DNA of 64,000 nucleotides from a virus. The notes beneath the pieces are model-generated. The model was not told the DNA's origin, searched no databases, and was given only the letters and a program-made list of their open reading frames with translations. A program made the position numbers and the translations under genes. Position 1 is the stretch's first letter. The number at the start of each line of letters is the position of its first letter. This document shows, one piece after another, positions 33,083 to 40,767 of this stretch. The DNA is taken from IMG/VR virus record IMGVR_UViG_3300050821_016964, positions 1 through 64,000 of that record. One strand, given 5' to 3'.

Positions 33083-35148
33083 CGCGTGTTCCTCGGAGCC
33101 CCGTTGGGACCACCCTGGGATGTCGAAGCGCTCGCGTGCTGAGGCGGAGGCGCCGCCCCATTGCGACCTGGCGGCGTGCCACCTGGAGATGATGGAGACT
33201 CGCTTGTAGGTGCAGGGGGTGGAGGCATAGGTAATTGGAAAAGCGCAGGGTTAAGATCTCGAGTTTTCGCCCAAAAAGCCAACAAATTGTTGATCGGCCC
33301 GAGCTGGCCGGTGCCCTGGGCGAACTGGTTAAACACCGGCAGCAGGATCTGCATGGCGCTGTCGGCATTGGCCATGTCCCGGTCCCGGTTCGGCTTGCGG
33401 GTCGACCCCGCCTCGATCCGGAACTCAAGCTCGTGCATGCACGCCAGATCCTTCGACGTGACGTGGAGCGCCCACAAGGCGCTGGCCGTCACCCCCAAGA
33501 TCGGCAGCACGTCGTTGGGCTCCAGGAGCATCCGGGCGGCGATCCCCTCCTTGCGGGCCGCCTCCGTCATCCAGGCCTCGACTCGCTTCGCCATGTCGTC
33601 AGGCCGGATGTTCTGGTTCTGCGACTTAATGTCTGACTCGGTGGCGCTCCTGTCCTGCTTCATCTGCGACGTGCCGTAGAAGATCTCGTTCAGCCCCACC
33701 CGCTTGTCAAAGTTCCGCTCCACCGCCTCAATAATCTTCCAGATGTCGGCATTCATCTGAGGGAACTGGAGAATCTGCACGCACTCCCGGATATCCCGGT
33801 TCTGCGTGTCGAGCTCCACCATCGACAGGTCCGCCCCCTCCAGGACAGTCATCTTCACCTGGTCCGACATCTCCTTGAGGATCGCCACCACGTCCCGCAG
33901 GGTGTTCTTGATCTTGGAGCACACAAAGCTGTATGCCCAGCAGAGGAACCGTAACTCGCCAAGCGCCGCCTTGAGGATACTCTGGGGCCACGGTGATCGT
34001 GGTACCGTGTGAAAATCGAGCACAGAGACGGGCCATAAGATCCCAGCCCCCTTGTTGGGATCGGCCCAGAAGGGAACAGGCCATGCGAGTCGCTCCTTGA
34101 TGTGCTGGATACCGTCGCCAGGAGAGCCGTCGCCCAGCATGGGGAGATCCTGGATCTCCGGCGGCAGGTTCAGGGGGAAGTTCACACCCCGGGCCACCAC
34201 GAGGTAAACGAAGTCGCCCACCAGGGGGTCCAGGATCTCGCTGTACTCGTTCAGATCGCCCGGCAGGAGATCGCTCTCGCCCCGGCTGATCCCCGAGCCC
34301 GAGAGCCGGCCGCCTACGCCCATGCGGCTATAGATCTCGTAGTAGACCATCAGGTCGTTCGTACGGCCCCGCTGCCGGTCCAGGTACCGACGGTTCGACT
34401 CCACCTCCGTCTGCATGTTGGCGCTCTCATACGCGCCCTTCAAGGAGCCCTTCTTCAGGCCAAACCGCCGCTCGACGGCCCAGATCGGCTGACAGATCAT
34501 CCGGGCGATCCACCACGCTTTGGTGAAGTCTTCGGCATCCGGATCGACGAACAGGAAGTCGACTGAGTCGTAGAAGCTGCCAACCATCTTGGTCTTCGAA
34601 CCAGGCGGCGTGATCATGCCCGTCCATAAGCAACCCCTTCCCTTGATGATCGCCTCTTTGATCGCTTGATCCGACTCATCCTTCAAGCCCAATTCGTTCG
34701 GCGTCCAGTTCAGATACGCACTGAGGAGAAGCGACTTGAGCGCGTCCAGATTGGTCCGGGCCTGTTCCTGCTGCTGGGTCACCATCCAGAGCATGGGATC
34801 CGGGATGGCCGTGGGCGGGATCTCGACGGGGAGGCGGGGATTGACCTGGCGGATGGGGTTCTGGGCGTAAAGGAGAGGGCCGAAGATCGAGACCACCTCA
34901 AACATCTTGCAAAGCGTCATCCGGAAGTTGGGCTCTTGCACATCAATCGATACACCACGAGATGCTTGTATGTCTCCCTTGTACACTAAATTATTGAAGT
35001 TGCCGCCCTCGGGGTGGTAGAAATCGAAACATTCGTCGGCTGTCTTCTGGAAGTGGGCGTCCTTGTACTCCTTCGCCTTCATCAGCTTATCGAGCCACAG
35101 ACGGCAGAGTGGCCCAAGTGCAAACTCGCCAGTCGTCGCGGTCTGCAT
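33079..35148 (-). CDS. portal protein (689 aa)
   Basis: The size, position downstream of the terminase and sequence character fit a large podovirus-type portal. The N-terminus includes ADECFDFYHPEGGNF and then MFEVVSIFGPLLYAQNP, with conserved aromatic segments such as VDFLFVDPDAEDF. A long helical region near 440-520 (LRDVVAILKEMSDQVKMTVL) could be the stem and clip. KQDRSATESDIKSQNQNIRP near 515-535 matches the conserved anti-clip segment seen in such portals. The C-terminus (about 635-689) is a Pro/Ser/Gly-rich tail. Confidence 0.8.
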   Translation of the reverse strand: MQTATTGEFALGPLCRLWLDKLMKAKEYKDAHFQKTADECFDFYHPEGGNFNNLVYKGDIQASRGVSIDVQEPNFRMTLCKMFEVVSIFGPLLYAQNPIRQVNPRLPVEIPPTAIPDPMLWMVTQQQEQARTNLDALKSLLLSAYLNWTPNELGLKDESDQAIKEAIIKGRGCLWTGMITPPGSKTKMVGSFYDSVDFLFVDPDAEDFTKAWWIARMICQPIWAVERRFGLKKGSLKGAYESANMQTEVESNRRYLDRQRGRTNDLMVYYEIYSRMGVGGRLSGSGISRGESDLLPGDLNEYSEILDPLVGDFVYLVVARGVNFPLNLPPEIQDLPMLGDGSPGDGIQHIKERLAWPVPFWADPNKGAGILWPVSVLDFHTVPRSPWPQSILKAALGELRFLCWAYSFVCSKIKNTLRDVVAILKEMSDQVKMTVLEGADLSMVELDTQNRDIRECVQILQFPQMNADIWKIIEAVERNFDKRVGLNEIFYGTSQMKQDRSATESDIKSQNQNIRPDDMAKRVEAWMTEAARKEGIAARMLLEPNDVLPILGVTASALWALHVTSKDLACMHELEFRIEAGSTRKPNRDRDMANADSAMQILLPVFNQFAQGTGQLGPINNLLAFWAKTRDLNPALFQLPMPPPPAPTSESPSSPGGTPPGRNGAAPPPQHASASTSQGGPNGAPRNTR

Positions 35149-35157
35149 CGATCACCC

Positions 35158-35511
35158 CTACAGCGGAGATGTGCCAGCCAGGGAGGGGGCAACGCGAACC
35201 GCCGCCTTCTTCGCCTCAAACGCGGCGAGCACCTCGTTGATCGCAACGTCGCGTGGCGTCAGCTCCCAGACGCCACCTTCGTGGTTCGGGTTCTGCTTGA
35301 GCCAGGGATCATCCTTGTGGTGCGCGCCCAGCCGGAAGGTGTGGTCCTTGGTGTTGGTCGTGTGCAGCGCGAGACTGATCGTCTTCTCGCCGACAGCGAT
35401 CACCACCCCCGTGCTCGCCATCGGGCCTGCCCGGTTCCAGTTCCAGAGCACGGTCATGCCGAGCTCGACTCGCGGCATCTTCCACTCAGGTTCATGGGTT
35501 CCGTTCTTCAC
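35158..35511 (-). CDS. hypothetical protein (117 aa)
   Basis: GTG 35511 overlaps the upstream stop as GTGA, which fixes the start. The protein is a small beta domain (MTVLWNWNRAGPMASTGVVI, SLALHTTNTKDHTFRLG) with a C-terminal helix. It resembles small host-interaction or capsid accessory domains, but no family can be named. Confidence 0.6.
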   Translation of the reverse strand: MKNGTHEPEWKMPRVELGMTVLWNWNRAGPMASTGVVIAVGEKTISLALHTTNTKDHTFRLGAHHKDDPWLKQNPNHEGGVWELTPRDVAINEVLAAFEAKKAAVRVAPSLAGTSPL

Positions 35512-35768
35512 GGGAAAACTCCTGGCTTGAACGCAGCCGCATTGATCAGGTCCAGCATCGCCTGAACCACGACGATCAGAAAGGGTCGGCTCCGCGCGTC
35601 CGGAAAGACCTCGGTGGCGTTGGCGAGCACGGCCGTCAAGAACGCGCCCTTGGTCCAGCCCTTCTCGAAAACCTGCCACGCCACATTCTCCAGCGCAACC
35701 AGGTTCACCTCGCCTGGAAGCACCGTCATGACGAGTTTGATCGCTGCCCAGATCTCAGGCCAGAGCAT
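35508..35768 (-). CDS. hypothetical helical protein (86 aa)
   Basis: The protein MLWPEIWAAIKLVMTVLPGE is amphipathic and hydrophobic, with ANATEVFPDARSRPFLIVVV near the middle. It is compact and helical, possibly membrane-associated. It is the first gene of a short cluster before the portal. Confidence 0.6.
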   Translation of the reverse strand: MLWPEIWAAIKLVMTVLPGEVNLVALENVAWQVFEKGWTKGAFLTAVLANATEVFPDARSRPFLIVVVQAMLDLINAAAFKPGVFP

Positions 35769-35813
35769 CAGGAACCTCCCTCGGGATAAGACGTTTCGTC
35801 GAGAGTACCAGAA

Positions 35814-37280
35814 TCACGGCACATGGGGAAGCGCCCCGGCCATGCGCGCCTTCCACCGCCCGTTCGAGAAGGTCCCCGGGGCATAGTCACGGCTCTCGGC
35901 CTCCTTCAAGATCGCCTGGCACTCGGCGGGGGAGGGGAGATAGCCGGTCCGCTGCATGAACTGGAGCTTGAGCCGGTAGTAGTGGTCGAAGATCCGGTTC
36001 GACAGCCACCGGTCCTTGAGGTCGTAGTGAAGTGTGCGCTTGTAATCATTGTGCTTGATCGTGCTGGCCGTCTCGCCCGGAAACGTCCCGGCCCGGATGC
36101 CAAAGTGCCTGAGCATCAGGTAGAACAGCGTGTCATCGCAGCCCCAGCCCTGGAGCGTCTCGTCGTACCCGCCGGCCGCGAAGTAGGACGCCGGATGCAG
36201 GACGACGGAGCCCCCCATGTGGGAGCGAAGCGGGGCGGCGATGTGGTAGTGGTTCTCCCGGAACGTGCGCCTGACCTCAGTCGCCCAGGAGGGCTCCACG
36301 AGCACGTCGGCATCGAGGAAGGCCCAGATCTCATTGGACCGCTCGGCGTGGCCACCTGGCAGATCTCCAGCCGCGTGGCGAGCTCCGGCGTTCCGGGCCG
36401 CGCCCAGGTTGAACTTCTCCTTGCCGGAAACCGTGATGACCTGAGCCCGGGGATCGTTCAGGCTCCGCACCCAGTCCCCCGTGCCGTGGGGGCACGACCA
36501 GTCGACCACAAGGACGAAGACCTTGGGTTGATCGAGCCAGCGGGGAACCGTCTGCTTGAGGTGATCGAGCCGGCTCATGCAGGTCGTGATGATCCGGATC
36601 GGCGCGTCCGTGGTGAACGAGTATCCCGTCTCGACCTTGTGCGGGTGGGTGACGGCGTAGGGGAATCCCTGGTTCGGCGGTGCCACCTTGGCCCGGGAGC
36701 CGATCTCGTGCCAGGGGCCAAAGGGGATCTCCAGGCTCCGGAGCACATACACCAGGATCTCGTCCAGCCCCAGGCGACCAAGCGGGTACCAGAGGTGAAT
36801 CTCCTCCTTGTCGTCGCAAAATGGCCAGATCTCCTGAAGCTCCGGCGAGTCGAGGATGCCCGAGGCCAGGATCTTCTCGGCCGCCTTCCGGGAGAACACC
36901 ACACCCCCCCCGCTGATCCGCTCGCTGATCTCCCCCCGGTTCAGAACCGTTCCCGCCACCGGGTACTGGGGGATCGACCGCAGCGGACGCCAGAACCGGG
37001 TATCAGGGTCAACACGAAGAATCCAGGGAACATCCATGCTCAGACCCGCCGTCAGCATCCGGGACCACCACTGCCCTCCACACTCAGCCCGCCGGAGATA
37101 GAATCCATCCAAGTAGCGCGCCTTGTGCTGCTCGCAGAGCGCGGCGTAAGGCGGACAGTCCACGCCGTCCGAAAGAACCTGCACCGGCGCGTCGGGTGCA
37201 CTGGCCCTCAGGTTCCGCAAGCAGTAATCTAGCTGCACTGGGCCTTCAGCGGCGACGGTCAGAACAACCCCGAAATTCAT
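35814..37280 (-). CDS. glycosyltransferase with two GT-A-like domains (488 aa)
   Basis: The N-terminal half (1-225) looks like a nucleotide-sugar transferase with WILRVDPDTRFW (a DxD site near residues 90-92). The second half begins IRIITTCMSRLDHLKQTVP at about 228. It contains AFLDADVLVEPSW (DxD near 320) and GGYDETLQGWGCDDTLFYL near 370-385, the acceptor-site signature of galactosyltransferase-type (Glyco_transf_7C) enzymes. A tandem enzyme of this kind may decorate virion or host glycans. The divergent sulfotransferase gene starts 9 bp away. Confidence 0.75.
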   Translation of the reverse strand: MNFGVVLTVAAEGPVQLDYCLRNLRASAPDAPVQVLSDGVDCPPYAALCEQHKARYLDGFYLRRAECGGQWWSRMLTAGLSMDVPWILRVDPDTRFWRPLRSIPQYPVAGTVLNRGEISERISGGGVVFSRKAAEKILASGILDSPELQEIWPFCDDKEEIHLWYPLGRLGLDEILVYVLRSLEIPFGPWHEIGSRAKVAPPNQGFPYAVTHPHKVETGYSFTTDAPIRIITTCMSRLDHLKQTVPRWLDQPKVFVLVVDWSCPHGTGDWVRSLNDPRAQVITVSGKEKFNLGAARNAGARHAAGDLPGGHAERSNEIWAFLDADVLVEPSWATEVRRTFRENHYHIAAPLRSHMGGSVVLHPASYFAAGGYDETLQGWGCDDTLFYLMLRHFGIRAGTFPGETASTIKHNDYKRTLHYDLKDRWLSNRIFDHYYRLKLQFMQRTGYLPSPAECQAILKEAESRDYAPGTFSNGRWKARMAGALPHVP

Positions 37281-37289
37281 AGGTGTCTC

Positions 37290-37841
37290 GTGAACAAGGT
37301 GCTAGGAATCGGGCTAAATCGCACGGGAACCAAGAGCCTCAACAAGGCACTCCGCCAACTGGGCTTCAACGTCCACCACTATCCTTCGGACTCGATCACC
37401 GCCATGGAGGTCGTCTCGGGACGCCCCTACTCGATCCTCGAACGGTGCGACGGGCTGACGGATCTGCACGCCACGGTGCGGTTCAAGGAACTCGACGAGC
37501 AGTACCCGGGGTCCAAGTTCATCATGACTCTGCGATGGCATGGAACATGGCTCGATTCCTGCCGCCGGCACTTTGAGTACTACAAGGCCAATCCTGATGC
37601 TCAGCCTATCCGAAGCATGAGCCGCACACTTCACCTGAAAGCCTACGGCGCCGACGAATACGATGAAGCCACCTTCCAGGCGGCATACCAGAGGCATTCC
37701 CACGAGGTCGCCGAACATCTAGGAAGACAAGGACCTGAGAAATTGCTCCTCCTGGATGTCGTCGGCGGCCAAGGCTGGGAGAAGCTCTGTCCCTTCCTCG
37801 GCGTCCCGATCCCCGACCGGCCCTTCCCAGTCACACGCTAG
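37290..37841 (+). CDS. sulfotransferase family protein (183 aa)
   Basis: The N-terminus KVLGIGLNRTGTKSLNKALRQ is the PAPS-binding loop of the sulfotransferase family (xxxRTGT.SL). The middle KFIMTLRWHGTWLDSCRRHF resembles the R....W..S part of the same family. GTG 37290 follows AGGTGT. It is divergent from the glycosyltransferase, with only 9 bp between start codons, and its stop overlaps the next minus-strand gene by 4 bp. Sulfation of a glycan is the natural inference. Confidence 0.75.
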   Translation: MNKVLGIGLNRTGTKSLNKALRQLGFNVHHYPSDSITAMEVVSGRPYSILERCDGLTDLHATVRFKELDEQYPGSKFIMTLRWHGTWLDSCRRHFEYYKANPDAQPIRSMSRTLHLKAYGADEYDEATFQAAYQRHSHEVAEHLGRQGPEKLLLLDVVGGQGWEKLCPFLGVPIPDRPFPVTR

Positions 37842-38056
37842 ACCAAGCCGATGGCGAGCACCTGCTGAGCGATCCCCGACGCTCGCGAGTCCTTGGGATC
37901 GAACCACAGGATCTCCGGCGCACCGGGCGCTGCGCCCGAGCAGGCGTCCACGATGGTCGCGCTGTCAACCGCCATGTACGCGACGTCGTTCCATGCCCGG
38001 ATCACCAGGGGCGTCTCATCGGGCACGTTGAGCTTCTTGAACTCGCCGAACGTCAC
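37838..38056 (-). CDS. conserved hypothetical protein (72 aa)
   Basis: GTG 38056 has GGAGG upstream and overlaps the previous stop (GTGA), so I prefer it to the longer frame. The sequence is a small alpha/beta fold (TFGEFKKLNVPDETPLVIRA, AYMAVDSATIVDACSG) with EILWFDPKDS near the end. I have seen similar small phage proteins, but none with a function. Confidence 0.65.
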   Translation of the reverse strand: MTFGEFKKLNVPDETPLVIRAWNDVAYMAVDSATIVDACSGAAPGAPEILWFDPKDSRASGIAQQVLAIGLV

Positions 38057-38598
38057 CGAAAACCTCCGAGCAGGCCAACCTGCCGACAGCCGTCCGGTCC
38101 ACACACGGTTGCGGAAGCACCAGGAACCGGCGCATAGGTCACTGGAGGCAGAGCCGGCGCTACCGGCACGACGGATGTCGGTATCGTGTAAGTCCGCGTT
38201 ATCGTCACTGGCGCCACCTCGGACGTCCTGACAACCTTGCGGGCCGGTCCCCGCGCCCGTGCGTTCCGCAGTTCGATCCAGTTCATCAGCCGAGTCTGGT
38301 CGGTATCCTCCCAGTCGAAACCGGAGACGTCCCGCGCCACGTACACCCGCACCGGAGGCGGAGCTGGCTCATGAATGATCTGGGGCGCAGGCGGCGGTTG
38401 AGCCGCAAGCCTGGACAACCTATTATCGATCGCCACGATCTCAGCCATCAATCTTCCGATCGCCTCCATCGTCTCGTGCCGGTCCGCCGCCATCCGCTCG
38501 ATGACGGCAGCCGACCGGTCCACGGGAGGAGGCGGAGGCGCCACGGGAGAGCCGAACATCCCCTGGCCAAGAACCGCAATAAACAGGAGCGTGATCAC
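38053..38598 (-). CDS. secreted or membrane-anchored Pro-rich protein (181 aa)
   Basis: A signal-like leader (MITLLFIAVLGQGMFG) is followed by Pro-rich and helical segments (AVIERMAADRHETMEAIGRL, MAEIVAIDNRLSRL). The C-terminus contains VCGPDGCRQVG, a Cys pair of a type I associate with planctomycete surface proteins. Its place next to a papain-like gene suggests envelope or lysis functions. Confidence 0.6.
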   Translation of the reverse strand: MITLLFIAVLGQGMFGSPVAPPPPPVDRSAAVIERMAADRHETMEAIGRLMAEIVAIDNRLSRLAAQPPPAPQIIHEPAPPPVRVYVARDVSGFDWEDTDQTRLMNWIELRNARARGPARKVVRTSEVAPVTITRTYTIPTSVVPVAPALPPVTYAPVPGASATVCGPDGCRQVGLLGGFR

Positions 38599-39491
38599 GA
38601 TATTCCTCCCTCAGTCGAAGTTGCCGTAGTTCCATGGCGTCGGTGGTGGCGGTGGTGGTGGCGGTGGGCTTGGCCCGGGTCCGGGCCCCGGGGAGGGATG
38701 GGAGGCACCTGCCCACCTCGGAGGGCAGCGAGATCCGCCTGGAGTGCGACCTTGTCGACTCCGAACGGGTCCAGATCACCGTTCGAATACCAGTCCGGCG
38801 AGAGTTGCGCGTAGCACTCCTCCACCCACGCCGGGTTGACGAGAGCCGCCTTGGTGATCGTTCGCGTCGACGCCCAGGTGCAGATAGGAACCCCTGACTT
38901 GTTATAGCCGCAGCTACACACACAGTGCCCACCAGCGATCTGGGCGGCCGCCCCCGTCACGACGTCCCAGAGGTTCGGCGCCGTCGTCCACCCCTGGGGC
39001 AGGTTGATCCCAAAGGTCAGAGGGCCGAAGAGGACCATCGCGACCTGGAGCTCCAGCCAGTTGGTCCAGTCCACCGAAACGTAATCGTCGTACTTATGAA
39101 CCGCGCCCGCCAGGGTCAGCCCAGTCGCCTTGGTGTAATCGAGAACGTCTGTGATCACACAGCCGTTGTCGCCCGGTCCGCAGATCGTCGTGTAGGAGTT
39201 CCCCGTCTCCGCGTCGGTGGCGATCACCGGGGTTCCCGACTCGTTCCCGGTGTAGATGCCGATCTCGTGCTCGACGGCGGCAATGACGCAGTCGCCATCC
39301 TGATCGTTCAAATACATCTGAGCGATCGCCGACGTCGCCTTCCCGCTCAGGTCCAGCGTGTCCGGTGGCGCGGCCGTGGCCCCGAACCGAAGATAATCCC
39401 GCAGCCGGAGGACCACCTTCTCCGAGCGCGGAGGACGCCGCCCGAGATGCACCACTCGTCCGTCGTGAAGCGTGACTCTCTCGACTGGCAT
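38595..39491 (-). CDS. papain-like cysteine peptidase-fold protein (298 aa)
   Basis: The segment NDQDGDCVIAAVEHEIGIYT near 61-80 gives a candidate nucleophile Cys at about 67 at the start of a helix. AGGHCVCSCGYNKSG near 183-197 supplies a candidate His, and a following Trp/Asn-rich strand completes the papain-like pattern. The C-terminus is a His-rich tail (HRHHHRHHRRH). It might be the endolysin or a virion hydrolase. I see no cell-wall binding domain. Confidence 0.6.
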   Translation of the reverse strand: MPVERVTLHDGRVVHLGRRPPRSEKVVLRLRDYLRFGATAAPPDTLDLSGKATSAIAQMYLNDQDGDCVIAAVEHEIGIYTGNESGTPVIATDAETGNSYTTICGPGDNGCVITDVLDYTKATGLTLAGAVHKYDDYVSVDWTNWLELQVAMVLFGPLTFGINLPQGWTTAPNLWDVVTGAAAQIAGGHCVCSCGYNKSGVPICTWASTRTITKAALVNPAWVEECYAQLSPDWYSNGDLDPFGVDKVALQADLAALRGGQVPPIPPRGPDPGQAHRHHHRHHRRHGTTATSTEGGIS

Positions 39492-39500
39492 CGGACCTCC

Positions 39501-39941
39501 CTACAAAGGCCACCACCAGCGCAGGCCGGCGGCGTGATCAAAGAACTTCTGAGCATACGCCGCCCGCGTGGCCGCGTCCTTGGGCTCGGTCCCCGCAGGC
39601 ACCAGGGCCGAGAAGGGCCCCGAGTACTTCTGGAAGAACGCCGCCTGCCGGGCCGTGGTCGCCGTCGTCTGGAGCGCGGCCAGAGCCGCCTCGACGGTCC
39701 CTCCTGCCGCGATCACGTTCCCCGCCGCCGTGAAGCCGTCCGCTTCTGCGCTACACACGTCCGTCCGGTTCCGGTGCCCATCCCGGATCTCCGGCACATC
39801 GGTCCAGAAGAAACCGGCGACTCCGCGGTTGTCCCAGAGGACGACCAGGGAGAGCAGCACGATCACCACCCATTGCCAGTTAATGGACGTGGGCAGCGAG
39901 ATGGCGAATCGGCGGCGGGTCGGAAACGAGATGTACGACAT
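39501..39941 (-). CDS. single-pass membrane protein (146 aa)
   Basis: I chose ATG 39941, preceded by AAGGA, over ATG 39971. The sequence MSYISFPTRRRFAISLPTSI leads into one transmembrane stretch (WQWVVIVLLSLVVLWD), then a soluble Ala-rich helical domain ending in GLRWWWPL. Its start overlaps the PKD gene by 62 bp. A lysis or envelope role is possible from topology and neighbours. Confidence 0.6.
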   Translation of the reverse strand: MSYISFPTRRRFAISLPTSINWQWVVIVLLSLVVLWDNRGVAGFFWTDVPEIRDGHRNRTDVCSAEADGFTAAGNVIAAGGTVEAALAALQTTATTARQAAFFQKYSGPFSALVPAGTEPKDAATRAAYAQKFFDHAAGLRWWWPL

Positions 39942-40434
39942 GCGGCTTTTCCTTCGGCGCTTTCGACTCATGGTGACGCACCACGGGTGAAGGGGCAAGA
40001 CCCGCCGGCGCGGCCGCAGCGACCGCCGAAGTCATTGCAGCCGGCGCCGGCAGGATGGGTACGGGGTCCGGCGCGACTGACGCCTGTGTACCTCCAGGCA
40101 TCACGGTTACGCCGAAGTACCCGTATCCCTTGTAGCCGATCGCGTCGGTCACGATCACGGAGACGACGTAGTTTCCAGGCACCGCATAAACGTGTTCCAG
40201 ATCGAAGGATTGACCCTGAAGGCCAAGCGCCTCTGATCCTGAGCCGTCGCCGTAGTCGACAGTGGCTGTGCAGGAGCTTGGGGCTGGGTCGGTGAAGACT
40301 CCGGCCCGGCAGAATTCTCCGGGCGTGATGATGGCGTTGATTCCGGCATCGACCACCGGGGGGATAGGTTCGATCAGCGGTGCCAGGAGACTCCGGCACT
40401 CAAGCCGATCGAAGGTGAGGGGACGAATCTTCAA
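39880..40434 (-). CDS. PKD-domain protein with planctomycete-type N-terminus, TTG start (184 aa)
   Basis: The N-terminus MKIRPLTFDRLECRSLLAP resembles the conserved N-terminal signature of planctomycete surface proteins (LE.R.LLA). Residues about 25-115 are a PKD-type beta domain (TATVDYGDGSGSEALGLQG, DLEHVYAVPGNYVVSVIVTD). The rest is an Ala/Pro-rich and basic tail. The start is TTG 40434 with CCGGAGACAC upstream. That ribosome site is buried in the hairpin at 40437-40468. The signature suggests capture from a planctomycete host. Confidence 0.7.
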   Translation of the reverse strand: MKIRPLTFDRLECRSLLAPLIEPIPPVVDAGINAIITPGEFCRAGVFTDPAPSSCTATVDYGDGSGSEALGLQGQSFDLEHVYAVPGNYVVSVIVTDAIGYKGYGYFGVTVMPGGTQASVAPDPVPILPAPAAMTSAVAAAAPAGLAPSPVVRHHESKAPKEKPHVVHLVSDPPPIRHLAAHVH

Positions 40435-40436
40435 GA

Positions 40437-40468
40437 GTGTCTCCGGTGGGATTCAAACCCACAGACAC
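40437..40468 (-). promoter_or_regulatory. tRNA T-arm-like hairpin covering the ribosome site of the PKD gene
   Basis: On the minus strand GTGTCT pairs with AGACAC, and inside it GTGGG pairs with CCCAC around the 7-nt loop TTTGAAT. A CGG bulge lies on the 3' side. The inner stem-loop looks like a tRNA T-arm except that the usual C56 is U. The ribosome site GGAGA of the TTG start overlaps the 3' bulge and outer stem. A full tRNA cloverleaf cannot be drawn. It may act as a translational switch. Confidence 0.45.
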
Positions 40469-40672
40469 GGTGCCTTGCGTTCCTATCTACCCGCGGCATT
40501 TCGCGTCGGCCTTTTGAGAACGGGCACTTCAGAGACGCCGCATTTCCGTGGACCGCAACCCACTAGGGCGCGTGCTCTCTTCGCTGAGCGGCAGAGACAG
40601 AGACAGCCTACCACGATTCTCCCAGATGTGCAAACGACGTCGCCCGGCACTTCCGAGAAGCACCGAGCGACA

Positions 40673-40705
40673 GAGGGATCGTACGCGACCTACAAGTCCA
40701 TCAAG
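40673..40705 (+). repeat. 33-bp inverted copy of the terminase C-terminal segment (EGSYATYKSIK)
   Basis: This plus-strand segment encodes EGSYATYKSIK. The minus strand at 40863-40831, inside the terminase gene, encodes exactly the same eleven residues. The two DNA copies match at about 25 of 33 positions and every difference is synonymous. It sits in a 333-bp intergenic region (40435-40767) with no credible gene, directly against the CRISPR-like element. It may be a remnant of another terminase gene end. Confidence 0.7.
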
Positions 40706-40737
40706 TTTCAATCCGCCCCCAGAGTTAAATCCAGGGG
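40705..40737 (-). CRISPR. solitary CRISPR-repeat-like unit, degenerate (33 nt)
   Basis: The plus strand begins GTTTCAATCCGCCCCC and ends CCAGGGG after 33 nt, so the minus strand ends in GGATTGAAAC like a type I repeat. The first 16 bases are identical to those of the element at 43181 and the total length is the same. The internal stem is weaker here (CCCC with GGGG). No second repeat or spacer follows. Confidence 0.55.
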
Positions 40738-40767
40738 AACTCATTCTCTCAATAACCACAAATTAGG

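Noticed and set aside
40437-40536. tRNA gene on the minus strand
   Set aside because: A T-arm and a possible 7-bp acceptor (GTCTCTG with CGGAGAC) can be drawn, but no D-arm or anticodon arm fits, the T-loop lacks C56, and the length is about 98 nt.
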